This document shows positions 45,737-54,444 of a stretch of 64,000 nucleotides of DNA, piece after piece. Made by a program: the position numbers and the translations under genes. How positions within the stretch are numbered: position 1 is the stretch's first letter; each line of letters begins with the position of its first letter. The notes beneath the pieces were generated by a model. The model was not told the origin of the DNA, did not search any database, and was given only the letters and a program-made list of their open reading frames with translations. This DNA comes from JABDQW01 sp942492025 (GTDB taxonomy: Bacteria > Pseudomonadota > Gammaproteobacteria > SZUA-229). Where the stretch lies: the NCBI GenBank assembly GCA_942492025.1, contig CALODJ010000012.1:1-64000 (forward strand), given 5' to 3'.

Positions 45737-46835
45737 TCAAGCAGCCTTCGGTACCAAGCCATAGTCATGGTGTAACCCACCGAGAACAGGGTGAGCTACA
45801 ACCTTAAGGTAGCCAGGAATGATGTGCCGATGTTCGTGTGGTGTGACTGGAAGAACGCTGGGCGGATCTGGAATGCCCGGGCCGAGGCTAGCATGGGGCC
45901 GACCTTGATTATAATGGGCGACCCAGCGCTTCATTCCAGCACGTAAATGGCTTTCCGTCGGCGGAATCATGAAGTCAAGGCATTCCCTGCGGAGCGTACC
46001 GATAACATGTTCACACAAACTGTTAGCCTGAGGACTTCGCGGCGGTGTCCTGAGCACACGCAGTCCCATGTTCACCACTGATTGATCGAGCTGGGGCGAA
46101 AAAATGCCATCGCGATCGTGGATGAGAAAGCGGTAGCCGTGATCCGATGGGATGGCTTCTCGAAGTTGCTGTAGCGTCCATTCCGCTGTCGGGTGGGTCG
46201 TCACATTGCAATGTACGATACGGCGGGTCTGGTGTTCGATGACAACCAGAACGTAGAGTAGCCGAAACGTCGCTGTCACGACGACACAGAAGTCACAGGC
46301 CAGAATGGCTGCGGCATGATTGCGCACAAAGGTCGACCAGCGTTGATCGCTACGGGGTTGTCCGCCTGGCCATTTCGGCATGTACTTGCGTACTGTCCGG
46401 GGCGATACGCAAATGCCCAGTTTGAACAGCAATTCATTGGCAATACGCTCTTCGCCCCAAATTGGATTGCTTAAAGCCATTTCACGAATCAGTCGTCTGA
46501 GTTCAATGGGTAGCGGTGGCCGGCCTGGTCGTGACTTCCAGCGCCAGAACAGGCGAAAGCCTTGGCGGTGCCCGGACCAGGGTTTGGGGTTTAATAACAA
46601 CGAGTGCGTGTTTCCAATCGAATAGTCTGGACAGCAGCACGAGGGCAACCCGGAACGCGGCATCCGGCCGACGGGGTTTTAGTTTGCGTTCCTGGTACAT
46701 CGCCAACTGTTTACGCAGGAACAGATTCTCGGCGGCGAGTGCGCCACGTGGACGCATGAGAAGCCAAATAAATCTAGCCAAGTCACACAGCAGGGAACTC
46801 ATCATTCGCGAACAGTCCATGATGGCTAACATCAT
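45737..46835 (-). pseudogene. rve-type DDE transposase, frameshifted
   Basis: N-terminal frame 46503-46835 (FLRKQLAMYQERKLKPRRPD, ending KHALVVIKPQTLV) and main frame 45737-46663 (GRPPLPIELRRLIREMALSN, ILACDFCVVVTATFR Asp, LIHDRDGIFSPQ Asp, NSLCEHVIGTLRRECLD Glu, PVLGGLHHDYGLVPKAA C-terminus) overlap, with a shift at about 46570-46600. One base change would restore a full transposase of about 350 aa. Deleted relatives are at 5776 and 30935. Confidence 0.83.
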
Positions 46836-46904
46836 GCCACATCAGGTATCGAAGTGCGACGCATTGGAAACTAATAGCGATGCGCCTGAATTTTTGCGGA
46901 GGAC

Positions 46905-47208
46905 AACCTATCGCAATACAATGAAGTATCGTAATTTGTCGAAAGATGGACGTGTCGCCATGCTGATAGATAATCGTTCAGTGCAGGCTTCAGAGGAACA
47001 TCGGAACCTTGTTATAACGGCTCATGGCATTGCATCTGAGGTGCCGAGTTTCGATCATAAAGCAGTCGAGCAGGCGCTTCTTTCAAGGCACAACAACCTC
47101 ACTGCTTTTCTGGCTTCAGCAGATTGTATATTGATGCGCATTGCTGTAACCGCATACGAGATTGTTGTTGGTACTGACGAGGTGTTCTGGTACGAGGTAG
47201 CGAGGTAA
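46905..47208 (+). pseudogene. 5'-truncated pyridoxamine-phosphate-oxidase-like protein
   Basis: The reading frame after the IS end gives NTMKYRNLSKDGRVAMLIDN and continues to EIVVGTDEVFWYEVAR. The K-x-R-N-L-x-x-D-x-R-V segment is typical of FMN-binding PPOX-fold proteins. The first 40-60 residues are missing. An ATG at 46920 could start a 96-aa product, but it would be incomplete. Confidence 0.6.
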
Positions 47209-47354
47209 GGAAAATACGGGTCAGAGAGCAATTGTTTCTCGAAAACAGCACAATAATAGAGTAGCAGGCTACGATTAATTATCGCTCACCTGTACTCTCG
47301 GCATATTTCTACTCGAACGATTCGGCTTCCAACTCAAGAAAGATGCGATAGGCT

Positions 47355-47513
47355 GTTGAATTTCATCCAATATTGATCCAAATTAGGGCTTTATTTGCAT
47401 TATGCCATGACCCACTTAATTTAAATAAAATGCCAGTGTGGTTACGGCTTTAATTAAATATTGCGGGTCAATTTTAGGTGCAAAACCCGGGTCATTTTTT
47501 AATGCAAATCAAC
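47355..47513. repeat. IS21-like end relic, copy 2
   Basis: About 160 bp diverged from 39215-39386, with the same GGGTCAATTTTA..GCAAAACCC..GGGTCA direct repeats. It ends at the higA stop region. Confidence 0.6.
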
Positions 47514-47870
47514 ATGCGGAGGTTTGATCAACGACTCGGCGGGAATTCCCAATCCTTCGTGCAGTTTCCAGATCATCTTGAGCGTGAGCGATCGCTTGTG
47601 ATTAAGTATCTCATAGACGCGATTGCTCTTGCCTATCATCGGCTCGAGATCTTTGACAGACAGACCTTGTCTTTCCATCTCGAACTTAATGGCCTCGACC
47701 GGATCTGGAAGATCCAGCGGGTAATGTTTGGCTTCGTAGGCTTCAACCAGCGTGACTAACACGTCCAGTTTTTCGCCTTCAGACGAATCCGGTTCGGCCA
47801 TCATCAATGTTTCAATTTCATCAAGTGCCGCGCGGTAGTCGGCATCAGTTTTAATCGGTTTGATGTCCAT
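47499..47870 (-). CDS. higA: HigA-family antitoxin
   Basis: A 123-aa protein. The N-terminal MDIKPIKTDADYRAALDEIE with LMMAEPDSSEGEKLDVLVTL and the C-terminal HTH (LEPMIGKSNRVYEILNHKRS, LTLKMIWKLHEGLGIPAESL) match HigA antitoxins. Its 3' end overlaps an IS21-like end relic. It follows higB by 15 bp, the usual toxin-first order. Confidence 0.9.
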   Translation of the reverse strand: MDIKPIKTDADYRAALDEIETLMMAEPDSSEGEKLDVLVTLVEAYEAKHYPLDLPDPVEAIKFEMERQGLSVKDLEPMIGKSNRVYEILNHKRSLTLKMIWKLHEGLGIPAESLIKPPHVDLH

Positions 47871-47885
47871 AGGTTTTACCTCCAG

Positions 47886-48188
47886 CTAAATAGTCTGCAC
47901 ATCAATCTTGTCATATTGGGCATGGGTGCCGATAAAGCGGATATAAACCACACGGTAGGTATAATTGACCCATACCACTAGCCGGTACTTGTTCCCGGCA
48001 ATATTAAAAACCACCCGCCCATCTTTCAGAATGCTGGCATTTCGGAAATCTCGTTTAACATCCTGCGGAGCGGCCCAGTCAGCTTTCAGTGCATGGCGAT
48101 ACCAGGCCAGCGTTGGGTCCATGGCGTCGGTATACTCCGGGTTGTCTTCCCAAAATGCCTTTAATGTCGATACGGCGATGATCCTCAT
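47886..48188 (-). CDS. higB: HigB-family mRNA interferase toxin
   Basis: A 100-aa RelE-superfamily toxin: MRIIAVSTLKAFWEDNPEYT, VKRDFRNASILKDGRVVFNI, AGNKYRLVVWVNYTYRVVYI and RFIGTHAQYDKIDV all match HigB, which cuts mRNA at ribosomes. Start ATG 48188 is set by family length; the frame extends to 48302. A palindrome lies 12 nt upstream. Confidence 0.92.
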   Translation of the reverse strand: MRIIAVSTLKAFWEDNPEYTDAMDPTLAWYRHALKADWAAPQDVKRDFRNASILKDGRVVFNIAGNKYRLVVWVNYTYRVVYIRFIGTHAQYDKIDVQTI

Positions 48189-48200
48189 ATGCTGAATAAT

Positions 48201-48217
48201 AGTCCCAAAATGGGACT
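48201..48217. promoter_or_regulatory. Probable HigA operator
   Basis: AGTCCCA and TGGGACT are perfect 7-bp arms around AAA, immediately upstream of higB. Fits autorepression by HigA or HigBA. Confidence 0.55.
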
Positions 48218-48369
48218 TGCGCAACATGTTTATCCATAAGCGTGGGAAACTGAACAGAATTAGCAACTTATGACGCGTTTGGCCTAATGGCAACAGTAGC
48301 AATCGAAATAGGGTTCACTTGGGTGATCGGGCGTTGTAGAGGTCCTCTACAGGACCAATTCAGGTAATC

Positions 48370-48615
48370 GGGCTACCTGGCCGTCGATGTGGTTGTAACG
48401 CGCTGAATTAGTCGATATCAAAAATAAATATTCCGGCACCGAATCAGTTGGTTAGGCGAGGTCTATGTATATAGTCTTCGGCAAATAAAGCGGGTAGCGT
48501 GCCCCCGCTACCAATTTTCCCCTTTGAAGTCAGACGCTTAGGTGAATATCAAGCATGGAACCTCGGGCTATAACCCGAAGGGGCCACTCATAGAGCTGCC
48601 ACCGAAAGTCACCCG
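48370..48615 (+). repeat. Structured dispersed repeat, copy e (diverged)
   Basis: The first hairpin has decayed (GAATCAGTTGGTTAGGC), but CTATGTATATAG and GGTAGC-GTGCCCCC-GCTACC remain, followed by the longer 3' extension of copies c and d (CTCGGGCTATAACCCGAAGG hairpin, GAGCTGCCACCGAAA). It lies between higBA and the ADP-ribosylglycohydrolase gene. Confidence 0.72.
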
Positions 48616-48655
48616 ACCGGGCAAAACACAATCCGCACCAGTTTGTTACAAACCG

Positions 48656-49426
48656 CTATTGTATATATCGGTCATAAAACTGGGTTACGACCTCTCGCAA
48701 CGGTTCATCTAATCGACTCATCGACTGTTCTCTGATCTCTTGGGGTACTTCGCCGTAGAAAGCCTCGGCGATCCCACCAGTGATACAAGCTAGTGTGTCA
48801 CTATCACCACCTAAAGAGATCGCATTGCGTATTGCATCCTCGAAGTCTGTGGATTTAAGAAAGGCTGTGATTGCTTCCGGCACGGTACCTTGGCATGAGA
48901 CATCGAAGTGGTAGTCCGGCCTGATTTCATCGAGAGTCCTTGTCAGGTCATAGCCAAACTGATCGATGACGTATGACTTGATATCGCCCTTGCTGGTACC
49001 TGTTCTCGCCAGATAGATACAGGCAGACGTCGCCTGGGCACCTTTGATGCCTTCGGGGTGGTTATGCGTATGCGCGGCGTACAGCTTGGCCTTTTCGAGT
49101 ACTTCATCCAATGAATCGAAGGCAAAACCCACGGGGCTCGTCCTCATCGCTGCGCCATTTCCCCAGCTGTTGTATGGCCCTGCACATGGGTCACGTGCCC
49201 ACAGCAAGTATGAGCCGCCATAGCCAGCATGAGGAAAGTGCCGGTAATACTCGCGCATAACGCGGCCATAATCGCTGTTATTTAAGATGGCGTCTGCGAG
49301 CGCTACGGTAAGGACTGAATCATCGGTAAAGAAATTGCGCTCAGTAAACAGCGGAAAGTCTTTTGTTTTGATGTTATCCCACTCGTAGATCGAGCCAACG
49401 ATATCACCCGTGATTGCGCCTAGCAT
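48656..49426 (-). CDS. ADP-ribosylglycohydrolase family protein
   Basis: A 256-aa DraG/ARH-type hydrolase. Dinuclear metal ligands are visible in LGAITGDIVGSIYEW, FFTDDSVLTVALADA and SLGGDSDTLACITGGIAEAF. Such enzymes remove ADP-ribose from proteins, nucleic acids or small molecules. The first codons are repeated as a relic at 42.5 kb. It is flanked by structured repeat e and a transposase tail, suggesting it moved as cargo. Confidence 0.92.
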   Translation of the reverse strand: MLGAITGDIVGSIYEWDNIKTKDFPLFTERNFFTDDSVLTVALADAILNNSDYGRVMREYYRHFPHAGYGGSYLLWARDPCAGPYNSWGNGAAMRTSPVGFAFDSLDEVLEKAKLYAAHTHNHPEGIKGAQATSACIYLARTGTSKGDIKSYVIDQFGYDLTRTLDEIRPDYHFDVSCQGTVPEAITAFLKSTDFEDAIRNAISLGGDSDTLACITGGIAEAFYGEVPQEIREQSMSRLDEPLREVVTQFYDRYIQ

Positions 49427-49454
49427 TATGTCTCCATATTGGGCAGATTCCAGA

Positions 49455-49650
49455 TCTGGTAATCTAAAACGAATCCTGAGCCGCTATTTTGGTTGTTATC
49501 ATCGCTGGCGTACCCACCTGTCGCTAGGAATGGACAGCCCTGAATCGCGACTTGTACAGCGGCCAGCGTGTGGGAAAGATCGTGCAATTTCCAGAAGTCG
49601 GCGGCCTACATCATCATTATAAACGGTTGGCGGCATGATACCGTGTGCAA
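49455..49650 (+). pseudogene. C-terminal tail of an rve transposase
   Basis: LKRILSRYFGCYHRWRTHLS, LGMDSPESRLVQRPACGKD and the frameshifted EVGGLHHHYKRLAA-like end match the IS at 32183-33346. The segment abuts the 5' end of the glycohydrolase gene. Confidence 0.75.
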
Positions 49651-49809
49651 TGAGTTTTCGGGAACTACAATCCATGGTGCCTGCTCGTTTGGCGTCGTCA
49701 TCCCTGAACCCCCTCGTCGCCCGTCGCCAGCGGCGATGGATTACACGTGCCTATTCGGGTATGATAATCCGCACAAGCCTTGTGGTGATCGACGATTGGG
49801 GAGGTGACC

Positions 49810-50685
49810 GTGAATGGCAGAACTTGGTGCGCGATCCTCGCTGTGGGCGCGCCGCTCCTGTTGGCTGTGAATTCTGACGGATCGGCACTGGCCCAGACCG
49901 CTGTCGAGCGCTTCCAGCCGCCGGCTACCGATCGGTTGCAACCGCGGGAGGCTGAAGAGGCCTTGCCTTCGCCAAGCGCCGTGCTGCGCGAGGGCTACTC
50001 GATTGACGACGGTCGGTTCGCGCGCGGCGAGCTCAACGAGCACGGCGCGTTCATCGTCGCTGGCTGCGTGCCGCAGAACCACTTCAGCCGCGCGTTTCCT
50101 GTCGGCAGCTCCTGGTCGCTCTGCAATGATCTCGACTTCGTCAAGGACAAGGTCGAGGAAACCCCACTCACCTCCTGCCTCGATATTTACGAACACGGGG
50201 TCTTGGAGGGCTTTTTCATCAAGGAAGTGAGCAACCGGACCTGGGAGAGCTTTCGCATCTCCTGCAAGAACCTGAAAAAGGACGGCACACTCGGCGCCAA
50301 GCGCGTCAAGGCGCCCTTCCTCTTCAACTTCGAGAAGGACGGCAAGCTCTACTCGACGGTGACGCCCAAGGACAGTCTGGCCTTCGGCATCTTCGAACTC
50401 GAGAACAAGCTACAGCTGCGCGAAAGCCTGTTGTCGGTGGGCCTGCTCCACCAGTCGGCGGACGAGATCTTCGATGCCGCCCAGGACGAACGCAGCGTCA
50501 AAGATGTCCTGGTCACCGACTGGGCGCCGCCGGCGAAACCGCTCACCGTCGACATCGACAACTGGTTTTGCCCGTCCGGAACGGTGTTGACCGGCGCCGC
50601 GATCGGCCACATCCCGAACAAGAAGGACAAGCATACCCGGCCGGTCTACGTTCTCGGCGAGTGCCGGACGCTGCTGCATCGCTGA
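49810..50685 (+). CDS. Exported cysteine-rich hypothetical protein
   Basis: A 291-aa protein. GTG start 49810 has GGGGAGG at 5 nt; a GTG at 49804 overlaps that site. A signal peptide is likely (CAILAVGAPLLLAVNS.., cleavage near SALAQT). The mature part has six cysteines spread through AGCVPQN, SLCNDLD, TSCLDIY, ISCKNLK, WFCPSGT and GECRTLL, which could form three disulfides. No family recognised. The gene is much GC-richer than its neighbours, a sign of transfer. Confidence 0.65.
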   Translation: MNGRTWCAILAVGAPLLLAVNSDGSALAQTAVERFQPPATDRLQPREAEEALPSPSAVLREGYSIDDGRFARGELNEHGAFIVAGCVPQNHFSRAFPVGSSWSLCNDLDFVKDKVEETPLTSCLDIYEHGVLEGFFIKEVSNRTWESFRISCKNLKKDGTLGAKRVKAPFLFNFEKDGKLYSTVTPKDSLAFGIFELENKLQLRESLLSVGLLHQSADEIFDAAQDERSVKDVLVTDWAPPAKPLTVDIDNWFCPSGTVLTGAAIGHIPNKKDKHTRPVYVLGECRTLLHR

Positions 50686-50791
50686 AGCTCGACGAAGACG
50701 TTTCGAGCTGTTCCACCGTCGGGCGACTGATACAACGGCACAGCCGTTCGAGCTTCTTGCGATAGAGACAGATCCAGAATAGCCGTTGACC

Positions 50792-50941
50792 CTAGTGAAA
50801 ACGGAGTCGTTTACGTGATGTTTGGTTAACCATGGCCAGCTGCTGGCGAAGTGCCAGGATTTCAAGGTGTAAGAGCGCGCGGCTTTGGAACAGCCCGAGC
50901 AGGGTGGACAGGAGGGGGAGGGCGAGGGCGATGGTTCGCAT
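50792..50941 (-). pseudogene. N-terminal fragment of an rve transposase
   Basis: MRTIALALPLLSTLLGLFQS with LHLEILALRQQLAMVNQTSR matches the N-terminus at 16480-16624. The 75 bp upstream (50942-51015) match 16625-16700. The catalytic part is absent. Confidence 0.75.
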
Positions 50942-51068
50942 GCCGTGACCGTACGATAACTTTTCTAGAAAAGTCAACGGAATCAATACGTACGATGTTT
51001 TTGGTAGCCACAGAATTTAGTCAAATTCACGCCAATTAGACGCTTTCAGCTTATAGTCATATCTGAAT

Positions 51069-52367
51069 ATGTTTATTGCCATACCCCATAGCACTTCCCT
51101 TCAACTCGGTGGCAGGCCTTATGTCACATGGTCAATCGTGGCTTTGTGCCTACTGGTACACATACTGGACCCAGCCAGTGATGCCTTGATGTACTACCCA
51201 GATACATGGAACCCAATCCGAATGGTGACTTCAGGGGTAGCTCACGCTGACTGGGAACACATCATTTTCAATCTGATTTTTTTCTATGCGTTTTCGCCAA
51301 TGCTGGAAATGGCAATCGCAAATGCAAAACGATATCTCCTAACCTTAGTTGCTATTGCTTTTGCTGACAGCATTACATACTCATTATTCTCGCTAATAAC
51401 AAGCGAGTACATTCCAACGCTTGGTCTTTCTGGAGTGGTGTTTGGGGTGATCGGCTTGAGTGCCTATTTAATGCCACGGGCACGTGTAGTCACATTCGTT
51501 TGGATTTTGTCTTTTGTTCGCAACGTACACATTCCAGCCTGGCTACTTGCAGTATGGTTCATTGGTGGAAACATCTGGGATATGTATGAGTATGGAATGG
51601 GTATCGGGATTAACTTTATCTCACATATTAGCGGTGGATTTGCCGGATATATAATCGGTTATTTGTTCTTTAGAGAGCATAAAAAAGACATCAAAGATGA
51701 AGTTGATAATGCTATTGATTATGCGCGCAGTTTACGTGAGGACACAGGCATTGCTAGCACATATAGAGGCGATCGTGTGCGAATCGAGAACGAGGCTCGT
51801 GAGCGTGATGCTAAACGAAACCACGAGCATTACATGTCGCAACTCTATAACTACATACAGGCAAAACGCGACAATGACGCAATCATGCTCATTCTTGAAG
51901 ATTATGAATTAAAACGACAGAGTGTCGAGATATATGAGGAACTTTTCAATCGCATGTTGCAATGGGAGCCAAGCAGGGCTTTGCTATGCACTGGAAGACT
52001 TCTCATAGATTTGCATATACATAATCGACAATACCTGTCTGCGCTAAATATCGCAAGACAATGCCATACGATTGCACCAGATTTTTTACTTGCTGATTTA
52101 TTACACGTACTAGTTCTGGCAAAGCAAGCTATTACCGTCAAAGAATATGAACTGGCTTGGATGATCGTAAGAAATTCGAGTGAGCGATATGGTGATACTA
52201 TTGATACAGTACGTTGTGCACTAATAGAGGTTGAGCTATTGTGGATGCACTTGGGTAATACATCAGAAGCACGCAAGCAGATGAGCAATTTGCTAGAACA
52301 GCAGCAGTCCGAGAAGAACCGTGCGATGATCTTGTCATTAGCCAAAACCCTGGGATCACAAGAATAA
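51069..52367 (+). CDS. Rhomboid-family intramembrane serine protease with C-terminal helical domain
   Basis: A 432-aa protein. The first ~210 residues contain about six membrane helices and the rhomboid signatures: HADWEHIIFNLIFFYAF (H-x-x-x-N-like), IPTLGLSGVVFGVIGLS (G-x-S-G with catalytic Ser) and NFISHISGGFAGYIIGYLF (catalytic His). The C-terminal ~220 residues are soluble, charged and helical (REHKKDIKDEVDNAIDYARS onward) with a weak TPR-like pattern (RQYLSALNIARQCHTIAPDF). Substrate unknown. AT-rich relative to the upstream gene. Confidence 0.87.
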   Translation: MFIAIPHSTSLQLGGRPYVTWSIVALCLLVHILDPASDALMYYPDTWNPIRMVTSGVAHADWEHIIFNLIFFYAFSPMLEMAIANAKRYLLTLVAIAFADSITYSLFSLITSEYIPTLGLSGVVFGVIGLSAYLMPRARVVTFVWILSFVRNVHIPAWLLAVWFIGGNIWDMYEYGMGIGINFISHISGGFAGYIIGYLFFREHKKDIKDEVDNAIDYARSLREDTGIASTYRGDRVRIENEARERDAKRNHEHYMSQLYNYIQAKRDNDAIMLILEDYELKRQSVEIYEELFNRMLQWEPSRALLCTGRLLIDLHIHNRQYLSALNIARQCHTIAPDFLLADLLHVLVLAKQAITVKEYELAWMIVRNSSERYGDTIDTVRCALIEVELLWMHLGNTSEARKQMSNLLEQQQSEKNRAMILSLAKTLGSQE

Positions 52368-52469
52368 GTGAGTAGCCAGGGTCGTCTGCGGACTCTCAGA
52401 CTGGGGTCGGTCAGACCACTTTACTCAGTCCTGGTATTTGCTAACTGGCCAATGCCTTAAATTGGCCTC

Positions 52470-52941
52470 TCACCACTGCTGAAGCCCGGCGTTGATCAGC
52501 GCTATACCCAACACCAGTCCGAGCAGGACAGCGGAACCAAAACTGCCCATCACGATCAGCAGCACACCGAGTGCGATGCTCGTCCATAGCCCGATCTTGA
52601 GGTACAGGGGAGGGTTGACAACTTGCGTGTCGCGCATTGCGGTTAATCCGGTAATGCCGCTAAGAATCAGGCCGCCACCCAGAAGTATCGCGAGCACATA
52701 AGGTTAGTTCCGGCCAGACCAGGATCACGACACCGGCTATCACCTGGGCCCAGGGGCCAAACACGCTGACAGGAAAACCGTGTTTGCGGACGTCATAGAC
52801 ATAGAGCAAAGCGACGATACCACTTGCCAGCATAACGCCACCAAGTGCCATAACTGCAAATGTTCCGAAAAAGTAGGGGAGAATGATCGCTGCGCCTCCA
52901 AGTAGAATAGAGGCCAAAGCAAAAAATCGGGTAGAACTCAC
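52470..52941 (-). pseudogene. HdeD-family (DUF308) membrane protein, frameshifted
   Basis: Frame one (52660-52941) has helices ALASILLGGAAIILPYFFGT, VMALGGVMLASGIVALLYVY and VIAGVVILVWPELTL; frame two (52470-52697) continues with LLGGGLILSGITGLTAM and LGVLLIVMGSFGSAVLLGLV. The split falls at about 52690. Six helices in all fit HdeD, an acid-stress protein of the inner membrane. A single indel explains the break; a sequencing error is possible. Confidence 0.8.
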
Positions 52942-52965
52942 GTGATTGCTCCGATGTGCTTATTT

Positions 52966-53020
52966 AGTCGATTGTTCAGATAGACTGTACAGCTGGCCCT
53001 GATAGTTTATCTGACAATAA
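52966..53020. repeat. 55-bp dispersed repeat, copy 2
   Basis: Nearly identical to 16131-16185. Its last bases (GACAATAAGCGAATGAC) run directly into structured-repeat copy f. Confidence 0.75.
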
Positions 53021-53158
53021 GCGAATGACTTTGCTATTCAGTGAGCAGTCGCTTTAATATGTTAATAAAAAATATTCCGGCTACGAACCGGGTGATCGGT
53101 TCAGGTGAGGTCTATAAATATAGTCCTCGGTAAATAAAGCGGGTAGCCTGCCCCGCTA
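53016..53158 (+). repeat. Structured dispersed repeat, copy f
   Basis: GAACCG/CGGTTC, CTATA-AA-TATAG and GTAGC-CTGCCCC-GCTAC hairpins are all present; the AT-rich 5' part is shortened. Downstream sequence differs from all other copies. Confidence 0.78.
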
Positions 53159-53700
53159 CGGTGAGCCTGAATGAAATTCGATCATCAGATATTCCCGACG
53201 CGATAAGCTGATGTTATCACTACGAGAAAAGAGAAGCATCTCAGTGTATAAAGCCCTTTTTGATGTCAGGAAGGTACTAAGGTTTGCGACCTCGACTTGA
53301 ACGCTCCCAAGTCGCTCAGTCATTCTCATTTCAACGGCCCCGTGTGCAATTCCCGGGGAAGGTCATATAACCAAATTGCCAGCGCTCTTTGAATCTAGTT
53401 GTCAGGTGCAGATAACAACCAGCCTGAAGTCGGGTGCAAATCAAGGAAGAAAACTTTGATGCAACACCGTGCCGTCTCAAGGGACGTAGAAAGCCTAACC
53501 GAAACATGGCATTTTCATCCTGTTTGTGAGTAACGCTTACAAACGGGAAGCAGAAGCAATCGGGAGGAAAGCCAGAGTAAATTTTTATACCAGTAGTATC
53601 TAGTTTTGGGCTGAAAGTTTTGACCACAAGATGTGGACATTCGATAAAAGCAGGCTCAGCTAATTAAGACTCCCCCTTTCGTAATCATTGTTTTTGTAGT
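53159..53700. other. No convincing gene
   Basis: The only long frame (53331-53627, minus) has unlikely composition and no start signal. No recognisable IS or integrase scrap was found here. Confidence 0.35.
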
Positions 53701-54444
53701 TTAAGCCTTCCCAAACTTTCTTCTAAATCCCAATAGTGCAATCAGCCCAGATCCGAAGAGCCAGATTGCAGAGGGGATGGGGATGGGGGCGGGGTAAACA
53801 GTGTCTACGGTTCCGTTTATATTGATCGAGTATCCATATTCGAGGTCATCATAATTGAAATAAGATCCGTGAATTATGAAGTCATTAAGACTCCAGTTGG
53901 CTAAATTAATATCAGTGGGTAAATCTTGTCTATCAATTGCTTGCATTGAATTATCCTGTAATTCCCAATCAATGCGCCCGCTTGATAATTCCCATGGAAA
54001 TCCATCATCCATAACCGACCAATCTGGAGAGCCTGCGATACCTGAAATGAAATGCAACCTATCAGCACCTCCCAAGTTGAGATATTCATTATCCCAAACA
54101 AGCACATCACCCGGAAGGGTTCGGAAGGACAATTCATTAATGTTCACTGTAATTCCGTAATATAAGTCCCGACTTTCCATTCGATAGAATGCTGAGTTTG
54201 GATATGCGCTTTTGTCATATCCAGGCTGCGACCATAAATCTACTGCGTCCAAGTCGTAGGAAATTCTTCCCGAGAACGAATCCCCAGCCGAGATTGGGTT
54301 GCCATATGGAAAATCGGAGGAATAAGTAACGCTTTCGACGTGTCCTGTAAGATCAAGTCCCCACAGGGTTGCAGATGCTGTTACTGGCATAAAAAATAAA
54401 ATTTGTGGGATAACAGCTAGTAATGTCATATTTCCTTTTGTCAT
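53701..54444 (-). CDS. Exported protein with VPLPA/PEP-CTERM sorting signal
   Basis: A 247-aa protein. An N-terminal signal peptide (LLAVIPQILFFMPVTASATL) and a C-terminal tripartite signal (IPIPSAIWLFGSGLIALLGF then the basic RRKFGKA) place it in the VPLPA-CTERM group, which is processed by an exosortase. The body is beta-rich with no enzyme motif. AGGAG and GGAAGG lie upstream of the ATG. No exosortase lies in the window. Confidence 0.85.
   Translation of the reverse strand: MTKGNMTLLAVIPQILFFMPVTASATLWGLDLTGHVESVTYSSDFPYGNPISAGDSFSGRISYDLDAVDLWSQPGYDKSAYPNSAFYRMESRDLYYGITVNINELSFRTLPGDVLVWDNEYLNLGGADRLHFISGIAGSPDWSVMDDGFPWELSSGRIDWELQDNSMQAIDRQDLPTDINLANWSLNDFIIHGSYFNYDDLEYGYSININGTVDTVYPAPIPIPSAIWLFGSGLIALLGFRRKFGKA

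Noticed and set aside
46516..46900. Plus-strand frame leading into the PPOX relic
   Set aside because: The first 120 codons are antisense to the transposase; only the part after the IS end (46905 on) resembles a real protein.
7046..53158. Structured repeats as integron attC sites
   Set aside because: Spacing of TA cassettes is suggestive, but I could not find the inverse-core and core site boxes (RYYYAAC / GTTRRRY) and no integron integrase is present.
53331..53627. Minus-strand frame of 98 codons
   Set aside because: Composition is unlike coding sequence and there is no start signal or homologue that I recognise.
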